A DNA stretch of 64,000 nucleotides from Glycomyces sp. L485 (GTDB lineage: Bacteria; Actinomycetota; Actinomycetes; Mycobacteriales; Micromonosporaceae). Below the pieces are notes generated by a model. The model saw only the letters and a list, made by a program, of their open reading frames with translations, had not been told where the DNA came from and made no database searches. Positions 23,853-32,595 of this stretch are shown here, piece after piece (positions within the stretch are counted from its first letter, which is position 1; every line of letters starts with the position of its first letter). The position numbers were made by a program, and so were the translations under genes. The stretch is from assembly GCF_022548875.1 (NCBI RefSeq), contig NZ_JAKZEW010000013.1, positions 1 to 64,000 on the forward strand, read 5' to 3'.

Positions 23853-26483
23853 TCAGTCGAGCATCGCCACGCCCCAACGCGACGTGTTCTGCCAGGAGTC
23901 GCCGGTCGGGTCGTGCCAGGTGGTCACGCCGGTCCTGGCACCGTCCGCAGCGTCGTTGACCTGTGCGTCCAGGCCGAGCATCGAGCCGGTGCCGAAGCCC
24001 TCGGGCAGCGCGACGGCCATCTCCACCAGGTACCCGGTCGCCGTGGTCGCCGCCGCCGAGGTCAGCGCCCCGGCGGCGGTGCCGGTGTTGAGGCTCTCGG
24101 TGCCCGAGAAGCTCACCCGGTACTGGCCGTCGAGCGGCCCGTAGGCGCCGGACTTCGTGTTGCCGGGGTTGACGAACAGCTCCACGCTGTCGTGCGCCCA
24201 CACGTCCGGGGACGACTCGTCGAGCTCGGCGTCGTCCACCGCGAACAGGGCGTACAGGTAGGTGTCGTCCCACAGCAGCCGGACCCTCGCCCGTGCGCCG
24301 TCGGCGCCGACCACGTCGACCTCGGTCTCGATGCACGGCGCCGTCCACCAGGCCCAGTCGATCCTGCCGTCGATCACCGGCTTCATGAACCACTTGGCCT
24401 CGCGGACCTCGACGGCGGCGATGGCCTCCGTCAGCTCGACCGCGCCGAAGCGGGAGGTGTCGGTCTCCTGGGCGTGGTCGGGATCGGACCAGGACTGGAG
24501 GATCCCGCCGTCGGCCACCCGCAGGTCGAAACCGATGCTCCGGCCTGTCGCGCCGGGCGTGGCAAGAGGGATCGCCGCTTCGACGAGCCAGCCGCCGCCG
24601 TCCTCGGCCACCACGGCCTCGATCCCCTCGGAGGCGGTGCCGTCGCGGGCGACCGCGTAGGCGGCGTCGCCCTCGGTCCACTCCCCCGCCCGCTCACCGG
24701 AGTCGTTCACGAACACGTCGAGCCTCTCGCCGCCCTCCAGGCGCGCCAGCAGGTACAGGTGCTCCTCGTCCCAGCGGGTCTGGAACGCTCCGGTTCCGAA
24801 GTCGCCACCGGGCACGAGCGACCACTCCGTCTCCGAGAAGCCGTCGACCTCGACGGCGGCTCGGGCGGCCCGTTGGGCCGGCGCGAAGTGGTCCAGCCGG
24901 CTCGGGTCCACGATGCCCCAGTAGGCGGGCTTGGACTGAAGGTCGTCGTCGAAGATCAGCGGCGCCTCGTGCGGGCGGTCGATCGGCCAGGTGCGCAGCC
25001 ACGAGACCGCGTCGTACAGGCCCCACACCGTCACCGATTCGAGCTTGTCGGCTCGGGCGCGCAGGACTTCGAACAGGTCCCTGTAATACCAGCCCTGCTC
25101 GACCAGACGCTCGGGCGGCGTCTCGGGGAGGCTCTCCTCGGCGTGCCTGGAGATCGAGACGTCGAGTTCGGTGACGGCCTGGAGGACGCCGAGTCCGGCG
25201 AATGCGTCGATGGATTCACCGAGCAACTCGACCGGCCGGTCGAGTGAGACGTGGGCCTGGTGGCCGACGCCCTCGATCGGGACGCCGTCGGCGCGCATGG
25301 ACTCGACCAGGTCGTACATCGCGTTTCGCTTGTCGGGGAACTCGGTGTTGTAGTCGTTGATGAAGAGCTTGACGTCCGGCCCGAAGGCCTCGCGGGCGAT
25401 GGTGAAGGCGTGGGCGATGTAGTCGCCGCCTCCGAAGATCTCGTACCAGCGCGAGTGGCGCAGCCCGTCCGCCTCGGAGGGGTCGACTACCTCGTTGACG
25501 ACGTCCCAGGCCCAGATCCGGTCGCCGTAGTGGTCGGCGATCGCGTTGATGTGGGACTCCAGTCGCGCGATCATGAGCGCCCGGTCCTCGGGGGTTCCCG
25601 TGAGCGGCTCGCCGTTCGCGTCCTCGAACCACCAGTTGGGGGTCTGGTTGTGCCACAGGAGGGTGTGGCCCCAGATCCGCATCCCTGCGGCTTCGGCGAA
25701 GTCGACGATCCGGTCGGCCTCGGAGAAGTCGAAGACGCCTTCGACGGGCTGGATGGCCTCGGGTTTCATCTGGTTGCCGACGGTCAGCTGCGCGAAGTGC
25801 TTGGCGAGCAGTTCGGAGGGCTTGCCGGTGACTTCGGGCGGTTCGACGGCGGTGCCCATGACGAAGTCGTCGGCGAGGACGTCCTTGAGCGGCGTGAGGT
25901 CCTCGATCTCGGGGTCGTCGAGGCGGGTGAGCGAGAAGTCGTCGACGAGGATCGGGGTGAGGCTCTGGTCGGATTCGACGTAGAAGTGGAGGCTGTCGGC
26001 CGGTGCCGCGATCGAGTAGGCGCCGGTGAACTCGATCCAGGCATCGCCGCCGACCTCGCGGTTGAAGACCACGGAGTCGTAGCTCGACTCCGTGCCGACG
26101 TCGCGCTGGACGGTCGTGCGCAGCTGCGCGGGATCGGCGCCTTCGGGCAGCTTCATATCCACGCTGAGGCGGTACCGGGAGCCGACCTCGATGTGGTCGG
26201 TGATGTCGATGGCGGCGCCGTGCCAAGTCTCGGTGCGGCCCTCGACGAGCAGGTGCTCTTCGGCGGTGGCCTCGACGACCACGTCGCCGCGGCTGAACCA
26301 GCCTTCGGTGGTGCCCGAGGAGAAGTCGGTGGAGAGGATCGGCTCGTCGGCTCCGGCCGCCTCGGTGTCGACGACGAGGAGTCCGAGGGCGAGGACTGCC
26401 GCGCCGCCCAGGGCCACGGCGCGCGGACGCCGTCTCGGTGGGCTTTGCGCGCCTTGGATTCGGGGTGCCGGGAGGGGTCTCAT
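23853..26483 (-). CDS. Secreted modular endo-1,4-beta-xylanase, GH10 with CBMs
   Basis: This 876-residue secreted enzyme cleaves internal xylan bonds. It has a twin-arginine-rich N-terminus and hydrophobic signal segment (about 20-42), a CBM4/9-like module (about 45-190), a GH10 catalytic domain (about 200-530) and two CBM9-like modules (about 535-690 and 700-875). The catalytic acid/base is E331 in DVVNEVV and the nucleophile is E439 in TELDVSI; WGHTLLWHNQTPNW is a GH10 landmark. ATG 26483 is chosen because AAGGAG lies seven bases upstream. The gene is monocistronic, behind a perfect 22-bp palindrome that suggests sugar-responsive repression. Confidence 0.95.
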   Translation of the reverse strand: MRPLPAPRIQGAQSPPRRRPRAVALGGAAVLALGLLVVDTEAAGADEPILSTDFSSGTTEGWFSRGDVVVEATAEEHLLVEGRTETWHGAAIDITDHIEVGSRYRLSVDMKLPEGADPAQLRTTVQRDVGTESSYDSVVFNREVGGDAWIEFTGAYSIAAPADSLHFYVESDQSLTPILVDDFSLTRLDDPEIEDLTPLKDVLADDFVMGTAVEPPEVTGKPSELLAKHFAQLTVGNQMKPEAIQPVEGVFDFSEADRIVDFAEAAGMRIWGHTLLWHNQTPNWWFEDANGEPLTGTPEDRALMIARLESHINAIADHYGDRIWAWDVVNEVVDPSEADGLRHSRWYEIFGGGDYIAHAFTIAREAFGPDVKLFINDYNTEFPDKRNAMYDLVESMRADGVPIEGVGHQAHVSLDRPVELLGESIDAFAGLGVLQAVTELDVSISRHAEESLPETPPERLVEQGWYYRDLFEVLRARADKLESVTVWGLYDAVSWLRTWPIDRPHEAPLIFDDDLQSKPAYWGIVDPSRLDHFAPAQRAARAAVEVDGFSETEWSLVPGGDFGTGAFQTRWDEEHLYLLARLEGGERLDVFVNDSGERAGEWTEGDAAYAVARDGTASEGIEAVVAEDGGGWLVEAAIPLATPGATGRSIGFDLRVADGGILQSWSDPDHAQETDTSRFGAVELTEAIAAVEVREAKWFMKPVIDGRIDWAWWTAPCIETEVDVVGADGARARVRLLWDDTYLYALFAVDDAELDESSPDVWAHDSVELFVNPGNTKSGAYGPLDGQYRVSFSGTESLNTGTAAGALTSAAATTATGYLVEMAVALPEGFGTGSMLGLDAQVNDAADGARTGVTTWHDPTGDSWQNTSRWGVAMLD

Positions 26484-26560
26484 GCATCGCTCCTTTGCGG
26501 TTCCGGCTCGCGGGGTGCCGGGCACGGATTCGGGAGTCGATCGCCGCCGCGAGCTTGGAC

Positions 26561-26582
26561 TGAAAGTTTCGCGAAACTTTCA
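26561..26582 (-). promoter_or_regulatory. 22-bp perfect palindrome, probable LacI-type operator
   Basis: The half site TGAAAGTTTCG is followed directly by its reverse complement, with no mismatch over 22 bp. The sequence resembles the CGAAA/TTTCG operators of actinobacterial LacI-family regulators that control plant-polysaccharide genes. It is 78 bases upstream of the xylanase start. The regulator gene is not in this window. Confidence 0.75.
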
Positions 26583-26684
26583 TTCGAAGTATCGACATGT
26601 TACGATCCCCAGGTCGACGCTGTCAAGACCGGCGTCGGCCTGCCACTGCGGTGGAGATGTGAGGGGCTCCGCCGCAACAGAACA

Positions 26685-26708
26685 GGGGGCCGGCTCACGC
26701 CGGCCCCC
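26685..26708 (-). terminator. Terminator after bfr
   Basis: A 10-bp perfect stem (26685-26694 with 26699-26708), tetraloop TCAC, lies 31 bases past the bfr stop. Confidence 0.8.
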
Positions 26709-26738
26709 TCTTCCACGTTCGTTCCGCCCGAAGGGCTC

Positions 26739-27218
26739 CTATTCGCTCGGCTGCTCGATGAGCGACTGGATGTACAGCTCCTCGCCGATCTTCTCGATGA
26801 TGTCGAGCTGCGTGTCGAGGTAGTCGATGTGGTGCTCTTCGTCCTTGAGGATCCCCTCGAACAGGTCCCGCGAGACGTAGTCCTTCACCGATTCCATGTA
26901 TTCGATGCCGCGCTTGAGGCGGTCGATGGCCTCGACTTCGATCTCGCGGTCGCATCGGAAGATCTCCGGAACGCTCTGCCCGATCCGCAGTGGGAAGAGG
27001 CGCTGGTAGTTCGGCAGCCCTTCGAGGAAGAGGATGCGGTCGGTGAGGACCTCGGCATGGCGCATCTCGTCGACCGATTCGGACCGGGTGTACTTCGCCA
27101 GCTTGGCGTAGCCCCAGTTCTCCTGCATCTTGGCGTGCAGGAAGTACTGGTTGATGGCGGTGAGCTCGGCGCTCAGCTGCTCGTTGAGGAATTCGATGAC
27201 TCGCTCGTCGCCCTGCAT
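26739..27218 (-). CDS. bfr: Bacterioferritin
   Basis: This 159-residue subunit belongs to the 24-mer iron-storage shell. All ferroxidase ligands are in the canonical positions: E18, Y25, E51, H54, E94, E127 and H130. The haem ligand M52 is also present (DEMRHAE), so it is a haem-binding bacterioferritin, not a plain ferritin. The next gene upstream encodes the ferredoxin that reduces the haem to release iron. An iron-box-like site lies in the upstream gap, which fits IdeR/DtxR control; in related species bfr is induced when iron is abundant. Confidence 0.97.
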   Translation of the reverse strand: MQGDERVIEFLNEQLSAELTAINQYFLHAKMQENWGYAKLAKYTRSESVDEMRHAEVLTDRILFLEGLPNYQRLFPLRIGQSVPEIFRCDREIEVEAIDRLKRGIEYMESVKDYVSRDLFEGILKDEEHHIDYLDTQLDIIEKIGEELYIQSLIEQPSE

Positions 27219-27320
27219 GTCGCTCCGTCCTTCCCAAGGTTCGTCAGAGGCCGGTCACGAAGACCGACGACCCCAGCGTAGGTCGAGTTCAGGCCGGATT
27301 TCCAGTCAGGAATGCCTAAA

Positions 27321-27339
27321 ATAGGACAAGCTAGCCTAA
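27321..27339 (-). promoter_or_regulatory. Candidate DtxR/IdeR iron box upstream of bfr
   Basis: On the minus strand this 19-mer begins TTAGGCTAG and matches 14 of 19 positions of the TWAGGTTAGSCTWACCTWA consensus by eye. It lies about 100 bases upstream of the bfr start and just beyond the bfd stop. Confidence 0.55.
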
Positions 27340-27381
27340 CCCCGTGGGGACCGAGAGCGCAGGAACAAGACGAGCGCACGC

Positions 27382-27570
27382 TCAGACCGCTGCGGGAACG
27401 GCCTCGGATGCGAAGTAGCTCTCGATCATGTCGGCGAGGCGCTCGCGGCAGTTGCCGCAGCCGGTGCCGGCCTCGCAGGCGTCGCCGATCGCCTCTTCGC
27501 TGTGCGCGCCGGCACGGATGCAGTCACGAACCTCGTGGTCGTGGACTCCGTGGCAGATGCAGGCGTACAT
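27382..27570 (-). CDS. bfd: Bacterioferritin-associated [2Fe-2S] ferredoxin (Bfd)
   Basis: This 62-residue protein has the Bfd cluster pattern C4-x-C6 ... C38-x-x-C41 (CICHG and GCGNC) and the typical helical spacing. Bfd reduces the bacterioferritin haem so stored Fe3+ leaves as Fe2+. The ATG has GGAGG seven bases upstream. It lies directly upstream of bfr on the same strand, but the 163-base gap with its own iron box suggests separate promoters. This fits opposite regulation of storage and release. Confidence 0.95.
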   Translation of the reverse strand: MYACICHGVHDHEVRDCIRAGAHSEEAIGDACEAGTGCGNCRERLADMIESYFASEAVPAAV

Positions 27571-27603
27571 CCCGAGACCTCCGGGAGATTAGGCATGACT
27601 AAT

Positions 27604-27622
27604 AAAGGCATGCCTAACCTAC
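27604..27622 (-). promoter_or_regulatory. Candidate iron box upstream of bfd
   Basis: The plus-strand 19-mer ending CCTAACCTAC matches 14 of 19 consensus positions by eye. It overlaps a wider inverted repeat, TTAGGCAT (27589-27596) with ATGCCTAA (27610-27617). The site is 34-52 bases before the bfd start, a position suited to repression by Fe-loaded IdeR/DtxR. Confidence 0.65.
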
Positions 27623-27671
27623 TCTCTGTCAGGGCCGATCGGCAACAGCCGATCAGTTCGGGGATCGGGGC

Positions 27672-28682
<1,011 letters not shown>

Positions 28683-28692
28683 GCCCCCGAGA

Positions 28693-29745
28693 CTAGTACG
28701 GGTTGTCGCCGTTGCCGATGCCGAGGACCGGCAAGTACATGCGCTCGCCGTCTGCGGTGAAACCGTCGTAGACGATGTCGAACAAGTCCTGGATGCCGAA
28801 GGCTCGCAGTGCGTCGACCATCATGTGGGCGGCCTGCGTGGTGGCGGCCCGGTCGGCCGAGGAGAAGGCGCGCGACCAGTTCGGCTGGGCGCCGCTCGGA
28901 GCCCGGTAGCCCATGTTGGGGAGGTTCGACAGGCCGCCGCGCCAGTTGCCCTTGACGGCGGCTGAGGCCTCGACGCGCAGGCCGCCGTCGACGAAGGCCG
29001 CGACGTACCGCGCCGACCAGTCGCCGGTGCGCAGGAGCACGGTCCCGGAGGTGTCGATCGTGGGGACGTCGGCGGCCATGTCGCCGAGCAGCGAGCTGAG
29101 CCGCTCGGTGAACTCCCCCATGTCGTAGCAGGCGGGCTCTGTCGGGTGCTTGGACTTGCGGGCGAAGGCCTGCCAGCCCGAGACGTCGCCCTTGCCGACC
29201 GAGTGCGCCTCCAACTGCTCGAACAGCTGAGGTGAGAGCAGCCGCAGCGTCACGCCGCCGTGGAAGCGCCGCAGGTGCAGCTCGAAGATCAAGTCGCCGC
29301 GGTACCAGCGGATCCAGGGGCCGCCGTCTCCGCCGCGCACTTCGGGGACGCCGAGCTCGTTCATCATGGTGCGCAGCACTTCGCGGAAGACGATGGTGCG
29401 GTGGTTCTCGCCTTGTCTGCCTCGCTCCGCCGACCGGAGCACCATGACCTCGATCGAGTAGAAGTCGGCGCGGCCGGTGACCGGGGTCTGGGGCGGTACG
29501 GAGTCAGCGATGGCGTTGCCGGTTTCGTAGCCGGTCTCGGCCCGCCACATGCCGATGTCGACCTCGGCGGAGCGAACCTGCCATCCCAGGTTCGTCATGG
29601 CCCGCTTCAGGTCGTCCTTGCTCCACCGCCCGAAGTCGGTCTGTCGGGCACGGCGGAGGAGCTCAACGAGTTGCGATTCGCTGATCCGGTGTGTGCCGAG
29701 CATCAGGTACTGCGCCAATCCATCCGTGGGTGGGGCCGCGGGCAT
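28693..29745 (-). CDS. Protein of unknown function, possibly DUF6301-like
   Basis: This 350-residue soluble protein has no signal peptide or membrane helix. Its middle part (about residues 30-175) alternates hydrophobic strands and contains WSKDDLKRAMTNLGWQV and GGPWIRWYRGDLIFELHL, which resembles the actinobacterial DUF6301 pattern; this is from memory and not certain. A second region from about 245 (TIDTSGTVLLRTGDWSARY) may be another copy or domain. It leads a two-gene unit with threonine aldolase and diverges from the DUF3159 gene across an iron-box-like site. Confidence 0.65.
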   Translation of the reverse strand: MPAAPPTDGLAQYLMLGTHRISESQLVELLRRARQTDFGRWSKDDLKRAMTNLGWQVRSAEVDIGMWRAETGYETGNAIADSVPPQTPVTGRADFYSIEVMVLRSAERGRQGENHRTIVFREVLRTMMNELGVPEVRGGDGGPWIRWYRGDLIFELHLRRFHGGVTLRLLSPQLFEQLEAHSVGKGDVSGWQAFARKSKHPTEPACYDMGEFTERLSSLLGDMAADVPTIDTSGTVLLRTGDWSARYVAAFVDGGLRVEASAAVKGNWRGGLSNLPNMGYRAPSGAQPNWSRAFSSADRAATTQAAHMMVDALRAFGIQDLFDIVYDGFTADGERMYLPVLGIGNGDNPY

Positions 29746-29766
29746 GAAGCCGGCGGCTCGCTGCGG

Positions 29767-29785
29767 TTAGGGTAGCCTTGCCTGG
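29767..29785. promoter_or_regulatory. Candidate iron box in a divergent promoter gap
   Basis: TTAGGGTAGCCTTGCCTGG matches 15 of 19 positions of the DtxR/IdeR consensus by eye. It lies 21 bases from one start and 12 from the other, so it could control both divergent genes. Neither gene has a known iron role. Confidence 0.45.
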
Positions 29786-29797
29786 CATAGCGGGTCC

Positions 29798-30532
29798 ATG
29801 AGGGTTGAGGGTTGGCAGTTGTCTTCAAAAGCTTCCGATACTGTGCGGCAAGACACGCTTGTCAGCCTACTAGGCGGCAGGCGCGGAGCGTTCGACGCCA
29901 CCGCCCCGCTCCTCGTGTTCGTCCTCACCTGGCTCGCGACCGGCAATTCGATCGCCTGGGGAGTCGCGGCTTCACTCGTCTCAGCGACAGTGATCGCCGC
30001 GGTGCGACTCCGCCAGAAGACCAAGCCCCGAGCGGTGATCCTCGGCCTCTTGAGCGTCTGCGCGGCGGGCCTGGTCGTCCTCTACACAGGACGGGCGGCG
30101 GACATCCTGCTCCCCCGCATCTTCTCGAACGCGGCGAGCGCGCTGGTGTGGGCGGGCTCGATCGCGTTCAGGTGGCCGCTGCTGGGAGTGATCGTCGGAG
30201 CGCTCCTGGGACAGAGGGCGCGATGGCGGCTGGACCCGGCGCTCGTGCGCGCCTACAGCGCAGCTTCGTGGATCTGGGTGGCGATGTACGGACTGAGAGT
30301 GGCGGTCCTGACCCCGTTCTGGCTGGCCGATCAGGAGCACCTCGCGGTCCTGGGGGGAGGTGCGGCGCAGGTCCTCCTCTCCTGGCCCCTGCTCGTGCTC
30401 TGCCTGGCAGTCTCCGGCTCAGTGATCAGATTGTCACTTCCGGCGGCCCATCCCGGCCTTCGCCACCCGATCGCCCCACCGCCCGCGAAGCCCGCACCCG
30501 ACGCCCCTGACCGAGGCATCCCACCGGCCTGA
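29798..30532 (+). CDS. DUF3159 membrane protein
   Basis: This 244-residue protein starts its conserved part with LVSLLGGRRGAFDATAPLLVF, the DUF3159 hallmark (core LLGGRRGAFDATAP near residue 24). About five to six membrane helices follow (near 40-60, 78-98, 115-145, 160-180, 190-215), then a Pro-rich tail. DUF3159 proteins are widespread in actinobacteria and often sit beside TrkA/OB-fold genes, which are absent here. The function is unknown. The start is uncertain; a GTG or TTG downstream of 29798 is possible. Confidence 0.85.
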   Translation: MRVEGWQLSSKASDTVRQDTLVSLLGGRRGAFDATAPLLVFVLTWLATGNSIAWGVAASLVSATVIAAVRLRQKTKPRAVILGLLSVCAAGLVVLYTGRAADILLPRIFSNAASALVWAGSIAFRWPLLGVIVGALLGQRARWRLDPALVRAYSAASWIWVAMYGLRVAVLTPFWLADQEHLAVLGGGAAQVLLSWPLLVLCLAVSGSVIRLSLPAAHPGLRHPIAPPPAKPAPDAPDRGIPPA

Positions 30533-30636
30533 GACGAGACGCCACTACATGTATTCGTGTTGCGAAGCGACACAAGGCGGGCGTGAATTCCCCGTCGGAA
30601 TCCCGACAGTCGGCGTTTCGTCCCCAAGATCACATT

Positions 30637-30652
30637 GTGTGCACTATTACAC
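30637..30652 (+). promoter_or_regulatory. Possible Crp-type site before the regulator gene
   Basis: GTGT (30637-30640) and ACAC (30649-30652) form a small inverted repeat with an 8-nt centre, similar in form to Crp sites. Its position nine bases before the ATG suggests autoregulation, but the match is short. Confidence 0.3.
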
Positions 30653-30660
30653 TCAACAAT

Positions 30661-31335
30661 ATGGAGAGCTTTACAGGCCAAAGGCGAGAACCGCTCCTAA
30701 CCGATGAGGAGCAGGCAGCACTCGGACCGAGCGCCCACCGCCTGGCGTATCCGGCGGGGACCCGCCTGGTCTGCGTCGGCGACCAGACCGATTTCGTGCT
30801 TTACCTCCTCAGCGGGTATGTGAAGTCGGTCCGCCACGACCCAGAATGCATCCTCGGCGTCCATCGGCCGGGGACGTTGATCGGTGAACTCGCGGCCCTG
30901 ACATCCACGGCCCGTTCCGCCGACCTCGTCGCGGTGACCGACATCGAGGCGATCCTGATCCCCGCCGACGCCTTCCTCAAGCTCGTCGCCTCCAACGGCA
31001 AGGTCGCGGTCGCCGTGGCCCAAGGGCTCGCCGAACGGGTCCACGAACTCGGGGACCGCGCGAAATCGATCACCAGCGCCGAACGGCGCCTGGCCCGTGC
31101 GATCACCGAGATCGTCAGATCCGGCATCGGCGTTCAACGCGGAAACGCTTTGGAACTCGCCGGGTTCAACCAGCGGGACCTGGCCTCGCTGGCGGGGGTC
31201 TCCCGGGAGTCCGTATCGGCGATCCTCAAGCAGCTCAAATCGAAAGGTGTGATCACGACCGGACGACAGCGAATCTTCATCCACGACCTCGAACAGATCG
31301 AGGTACTCGCACAGCGCCTTGACCACGCGCACTGA
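30661..31335 (+). CDS. Crp/Fnr-family transcription regulator
   Basis: This 224-residue protein has an N-terminal cyclic-nucleotide-binding-type beta-roll (about 15-130, with GTLIGELAALTSTARSADL in the phosphate-binding cassette position) and a C-terminal winged helix with recognition helix NQRDLASLAGVSRESVSAIL. The cassette has the G-E-L-A core, but the R-S-A-D ending leaves cAMP binding open. The ATG has no ribosome site, so a leaderless mRNA is possible; the frame is open to 30583. A GTGT-N8-ACAC repeat sits 9 bases upstream. It is followed by two short genes on the same strand. Confidence 0.88.
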   Translation: MESFTGQRREPLLTDEEQAALGPSAHRLAYPAGTRLVCVGDQTDFVLYLLSGYVKSVRHDPECILGVHRPGTLIGELAALTSTARSADLVAVTDIEAILIPADAFLKLVASNGKVAVAVAQGLAERVHELGDRAKSITSAERRLARAITEIVRSGIGVQRGNALELAGFNQRDLASLAGVSRESVSAILKQLKSKGVITTGRQRIFIHDLEQIEVLAQRLDHAH

Positions 31336-31360
31336 CCAGGACGCGCCGGCATGATCCACG

Positions 31361-31654
31361 ATGTTGAACCCCGATCCGATTCATCTCTCAGCCGCGGCGG
31401 TCATATTCACCTCCGTGGCAGTGATCGCCCGCGCATGGTTCGGCTACAAGTCGGTCCATACCCGGGAGAAGGAGATGACCAAGCGCCACAAGATGTCCGT
31501 GAGCACGGACCGGTGCGCGAAATGCGGTCGTCTGCCAACCGATCCACCCGACGCCTCGAACCCGAAGCGAAAGCCGACGGCTGAGCCAACCTCGGCCAAT
31601 CACAAACCGATCCAACGGATGAGGAATCTTTTCAGTGACTCGGGTACGGGTTGA
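31361..31654 (+). CDS. Small single-span membrane protein with CxxC
   Basis: This 97-residue protein has one hydrophobic helix near residues 9-26 (AAAVIFTSVAVIARAWFG), a basic juxtamembrane stretch and a CAKCG motif at about residue 51. Third codon positions are strongly G/C over the first two thirds, which supports a real gene, and weaken near the end. The last 20 bases overlap the next gene. It is 25 bases after the Crp-like gene and may be in its operon. The family is not recognised. Confidence 0.55.
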   Translation: MLNPDPIHLSAAAVIFTSVAVIARAWFGYKSVHTREKEMTKRHKMSVSTDRCAKCGRLPTDPPDASNPKRKPTAEPTSANHKPIQRMRNLFSDSGTG

Positions 31655-32138
31655 GACCTTCAACGGCTTCAAACTCATGGAGTTGATACATCAGCATATT
31701 CCGCACGACTTCGATCCTAGCGAATTCTTGTTCGCGGGGAGCGCGCGTCTGTGGGCCGGCGGTATCACGCAGCAGCTGTCCGACATCGACATACTCGCCC
31801 GCCAGGGCAGCGAGACCTGGCGGCGGGCAAGCGAACTCGCATTCGAGCATGCTCCGCTTTTCGGATACTCCCCGCTGAGGACCAGCGATCACACCGGCGA
31901 CAAGATCGCCCGGCTCTACGGTGGGATCGTCGAAGTCTGCGTTACCTGGGTCGTTCCCGGCTGCGATACCGAGGAACTCATTCGCACCGCCGACGTCATC
32001 GACGGACTCCGATATCTCACCATCCCGGACGTCGTCGCGTACAAGCGTCATCTCAATCGCCCGAAGGACCTCGCGGATCTGGCGGTCATCGAGCGAAATC
32101 TCCGCAGAACGCCGACGGCCGTCAGCGTTCTCGGATAA
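31635..32138 (+). CDS. Minimal nucleotidyltransferase-fold protein
   Basis: This 167-residue protein has the nucleotidyltransferase signature: G-S near residue 34 (LFAGSARLWAGG), then D-x-D in LSDIDIL about 15 residues later, and a likely third acidic residue in IVEVCV. The C-terminal KRHLNRPKDLADLAVI is common in small actinobacterial members whose substrate is unknown. Similar folds occur in antitoxins, aminoglycoside-modifying enzymes and AbiEii toxins, so function cannot be assigned. The GTG start has GAGGAAT seven bases upstream. The 3' end overlaps a decayed beta-galactosidase on the opposite strand by 17 bases. Confidence 0.7.
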   Translation: MTRVRVETFNGFKLMELIHQHIPHDFDPSEFLFAGSARLWAGGITQQLSDIDILARQGSETWRRASELAFEHAPLFGYSPLRTSDHTGDKIARLYGGIVEVCVTWVVPGCDTEELIRTADVIDGLRYLTIPDVVAYKRHLNRPKDLADLAVIERNLRRTPTAVSVLG

Positions 32139-32498
32139 CGGCTGCGCTGTTGCCCTGAGGCGGGTCCTCGGGGTCCAGGTCGCTCCGGTGAGGAGATCGG
32201 TGCCTTCGGTCGGGATGGTCGCCGCCTTGTCGGTGTGGTTGATCGCGAAGAGGTAGCTTCGGCCGTCCTCGTGGACGCGGCGGACCGTCTCGACGCCCAC
32301 CGGCAGACCTGGGAGCTCTCCGGTGATGTCGAGGCGGTCGAGGTCGGTCAGGCGGGTCGAGAGGTACCAGACCTCGCCCTTGCCGAACTCGCGGCGGAAG
32401 ATCGCTCCGGTGGAAGGCGTGACTTCTCGGGGCCACTGCTCGGGGTTGTAGTCGCCACCGAAGGCGAGTTCGTCCACGGACGGGATTATGTTCGGCAT
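32122..32498 (-). pseudogene. GH42 beta-galactosidase remnant, internal deletion and frameshift
   Basis: The first 26 codons encode the typical GH42 N-terminus (LAFGGDYNPEQWPREV). At about base 32420 the frame jumps directly into sequence typical of the GH42 C-terminus (RREFGKGEVWYLSTRL, then SYLFAINHTDKAATIP). Intact enzymes have about 650-690 residues, so more than 500 central residues, including the catalytic domain, are missing. Near 32180 the expected ending (LPPxGxxAVIRE-like) continues only in a second frame (PPQGNSAAVIRE, stop at 32122), which indicates an extra frameshift. The gene cannot encode an active enzyme. Confidence 0.85.
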
Positions 32499-32595
32499 AC
32501 GCTTTCTTCTATCGCATGTTGACGATGCCGCGAGGTTCGAGCTTTTCGCGGCGGACGCCGTCTTCGAGCTCGACGGCCCCGGTGTCGCAGGTGCA

